A DNA stretch of 42,009 nucleotides from an uncultured Clostridia bacterium (GTDB lineage Bacteria; Bacillota; Clostridia; Saccharofermentanales; Saccharofermentanaceae), in the NCBI GenBank assembly GCA_947304405.1, contig CAMZBB010000013.1:1-42009 (forward strand). The letters are read 5' to 3'. Under the pieces are notes generated by a model. The model ran no database searches and was not told the DNA's origin. It saw only the letters and a program-made list of their open reading frames with translations. The first letter of the stretch is position 1. Each line of letters opens with the position of its first letter. The translations under genes were made by a program, and so were the position numbers. Shown here piece after piece: positions 40,723-42,009 of the stretch.

Positions 40723-41820
40723 ATGGCAAACAGCGAATTATCAAAGCTTAAGATACTGTTCATCTACGAATACTTCAGACGGGAACTGAGTGCTTTCGGC
40801 GAGGATAACAGCGTTTCGGTCAACGAACTGATCGCATATCTTGAGGAGAAATTGGGATATGTTTTCGAGCGCAAATCGATCTATGCGGATATCAGCAGGA
40901 TAAACGAATATGTTTCCATGACAAGCGAGCTGGCTGACAGCGATTCCTGGATCACTGTCGAAGGCAAGAAATACCGCAAGAACGAGATCAAGGGAGAGCT
41001 TAACATCGATGAGGCAAGACTTTTGGTCGATGCGATAAATACAACCGAATTCGTTGATACAAACCTCAACAAGAAGATAATCGAGATGTTTCCCAGGTAT
41101 TTTGATGAGAACTGCCGTGAAAGAGCCCTTGTTCCGCATGACGCGAAAATGAGCCAGAAGAAGATTCTTTGGCTTAACTCCATAAGGGGAGCGATAGAAA
41201 GAAGGGAAAGCCTCAAGATCACATACGGATACAAGCTCGGAAATGAGCTGGCCGAAAAGAGCGAGAAGATCATTTCACCTATGGCGCTCGACTGGAGGAA
41301 CAGCTGTTACTACATCATCGCCATCGATAACGCTGCGGCGGAGCAGCTGATCAAGAAAGGCGAAGCGCTTGAAGGTGCGATGAAGCACTACAGGTTTGAC
41401 AGGGTGGCAAACGTATATTGCGGCAGCAGTAAAGACTACGTGGATTTCCCGACGAAACGCACGCGTGAAGCCGCCATAAAGAGATTTATCGACATTTCCG
41501 TTTCCGCTTTTTCAGGGGGCATTCCCATAGCCCTTCCGATCACTATCAAAGGCAATAACAGAAAAACGATCCTGCAGGCCTACAATGCCCTGGCTTCAAG
41601 GCTTGGCCAGATACCGAGCATTGACGATACCAAGCTCGACAAAGGCAGGCTCGACCTCATTTTCAAGACGGCAGACGTGCCGACTCTCTATACGGGACTG
41701 TTTGAACTTGCGACCTTTGACGGCGTCACGATCGAGATAGGAAACAAAGCCGTAAGAAAGCGTTATGCCGAATATCTCAAGCGCGCGGCGGGCAAGTTGC
41801 CCGAGATTGCAAAGGCGTAG
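40723..41820 (+). CDS. WYL-domain transcriptional regulator
   Basis: This 365-residue protein is probably DNA-binding. Residues about 10-75 form a winged helix of the HTH_11/DeoR type ('VNELIAYLEEKLGYVFERKSIYADI'), and about 145-250 a WYL domain ('RRESLKITYGY', 'ISPMALDWRNSCYYIIAID'), here with W-R-N-S-C-Y-Y. A C-terminal WCX-like extension follows. WYL proteins often sense nucleic acids or nucleotides. ATG 40723 is chosen because GGAGGTG (40712-40718) is just upstream; the frame upstream to 40684 has no such site. It is divergent from the DUF1015 operon and precedes alaS by 50 bp. Confidence 0.87.
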   Translation: MANSELSKLKILFIYEYFRRELSAFGEDNSVSVNELIAYLEEKLGYVFERKSIYADISRINEYVSMTSELADSDSWITVEGKKYRKNEIKGELNIDEARLLVDAINTTEFVDTNLNKKIIEMFPRYFDENCRERALVPHDAKMSQKKILWLNSIRGAIERRESLKITYGYKLGNELAEKSEKIISPMALDWRNSCYYIIAIDNAAAEQLIKKGEALEGAMKHYRFDRVANVYCGSSKDYVDFPTKRTREAAIKRFIDISVSAFSGGIPIALPITIKGNNRKTILQAYNALASRLGQIPSIDDTKLDKGRLDLIFKTADVPTLYTGLFELATFDGVTIEIGNKAVRKRYAEYLKRAAGKLPEIAKA

Positions 41821-41835
41821 GTTTCGATTTATAAT
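41807..41835 (+). promoter_or_regulatory. Promoter of alaS
   Basis: TTGCAA (41807-41812), inside the end of the WYL gene, a 17-bp spacer and a perfect TATAAT (41830-41835) precede the alaS ATG by 35 bp. Confidence 0.7.
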
Positions 41836-41870
41836 TTCTGAGTTTTATTTTTTATTAGGAGTAATCACCG

Positions 41871-42009
41871 ATGAGACAATTCACTTCAAAAGAGCTTAGG
41901 AAGACCTGGAAGGAATTCTATATTGAGAGAGGCCATGTGGATGTAGGTGCCGTATCACTGGTATCTGACGGTTCGACCGGCGTTTTGTTCAACGTTGCCG
42001 GAATGCAGC
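41871..42009 (+). CDS. alaS: Alanyl-tRNA synthetase, N-terminal fragment (cut by window end)
   Basis: Forty-six codons of the class II catalytic domain are visible. 'FTSKELRKTWKEFYIERGHVDV' matches the family N-terminus (S-x-E-I-R-x-x-F-L-x-F-F-x-x-x-G-H), and 'LFNVAGMQ' matches the conserved T-N-A-G-M block with Val for Ala-region context. AGGAG (41857-41861) lies 9 bases before ATG 41871. The rest of the gene lies beyond the window. Confidence 0.85.
   Translation, partial: MRQFTSKELRKTWKEFYIERGHVDVGAVSLVSDGSTGVLFNVAGMQ

Overview
The window looks like chromosomal DNA of an anaerobic, Gram-positive-type Clostridia (Bacillota). This rests on strong AGGAGG-type ribosome binding sites, moderate GC judged by eye, ATC/AAG/AGG-rich codon use, a rubredoxin, MEP-pathway genes, a QueT-type transporter, a DUF1015 protein, a WYL regulator and many Thr/Glu-rich secreted linkers. 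I cannot name a genus. I see no phage, insertion sequence or CRISPR array, and no gene-free stretch longer than about 165 bp.

Layout. (1) 1-8.9 kb, plus strand: two HD nucleotide phosphohydrolases, a secreted glucosaminidase, a membrane-anchored cohesin/cadherin-like protein, a GtrA-type protein, folC and a TPR-like membrane protein, mostly overlapping or a few bases apart. (2) 8.9-11.3 kb: thrC and a convergent EamA transporter sharing one terminator. (3) 11.4-16.5 kb, plus: a Gfo/Idh/MocA oxidoreductase, queT, a methyltransferase, a CmpB-type membrane protein, an Mrp/NBP35 ATPase, a thioredoxin-fold lipoprotein and a divergent ispF. (4) 16.5-20.3 kb, minus: ispD, radA and a GT-C-like membrane protein. 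(5) 20.4-29.5 kb, plus: rubredoxin, a CDF metal transporter, tRNA-Gly(GCC), a degenerate adenylate-forming enzyme, a DUF885 lipoprotein peptidase and a 1207-residue membrane protein with a Tyr/Gln/Gly-rich low-complexity tract. (6) 29.7-35.5 kb, plus: a class V aminotransferase, serA, a GH32-like protein, a compact RluA-type pseudouridine synthase, a small alarmone synthetase and an orphan response regulator. (7) 35.5-40.6 kb, minus: an apparent operon of DUF1015, a COG1232-like flavoprotein and a DUF2298 (YYY) membrane protein. (8) 40.7 kb to the end, plus: a WYL regulator and the start of alaS.

How the genes work together. Most are housekeeping: nucleotide sanitation, folate, threonine and serine synthesis, isoprenoid precursors, DNA repair, tRNA charging and stringent response. 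A second theme is the envelope: peptidoglycan hydrolase, cohesin-like surface protein, GtrA, two GT-C-like or YYY multi-pass proteins, and several exported proteins with Thr-rich linkers.

The strongest unexplained signals are: (a) a 15-bp stem at 32458-32530 that buries the ribosome binding site of the GH32-like gene, with its second arm encoding an altered nucleophile motif; (b) the FUS-like low-complexity tract joined to a degenerate PP2C-like domain in the 1207-residue protein; (c) a rubredoxin with C-x-C in place of C-x2-C; and (d) a GT-C-like gene that may be transcribed leaderless.
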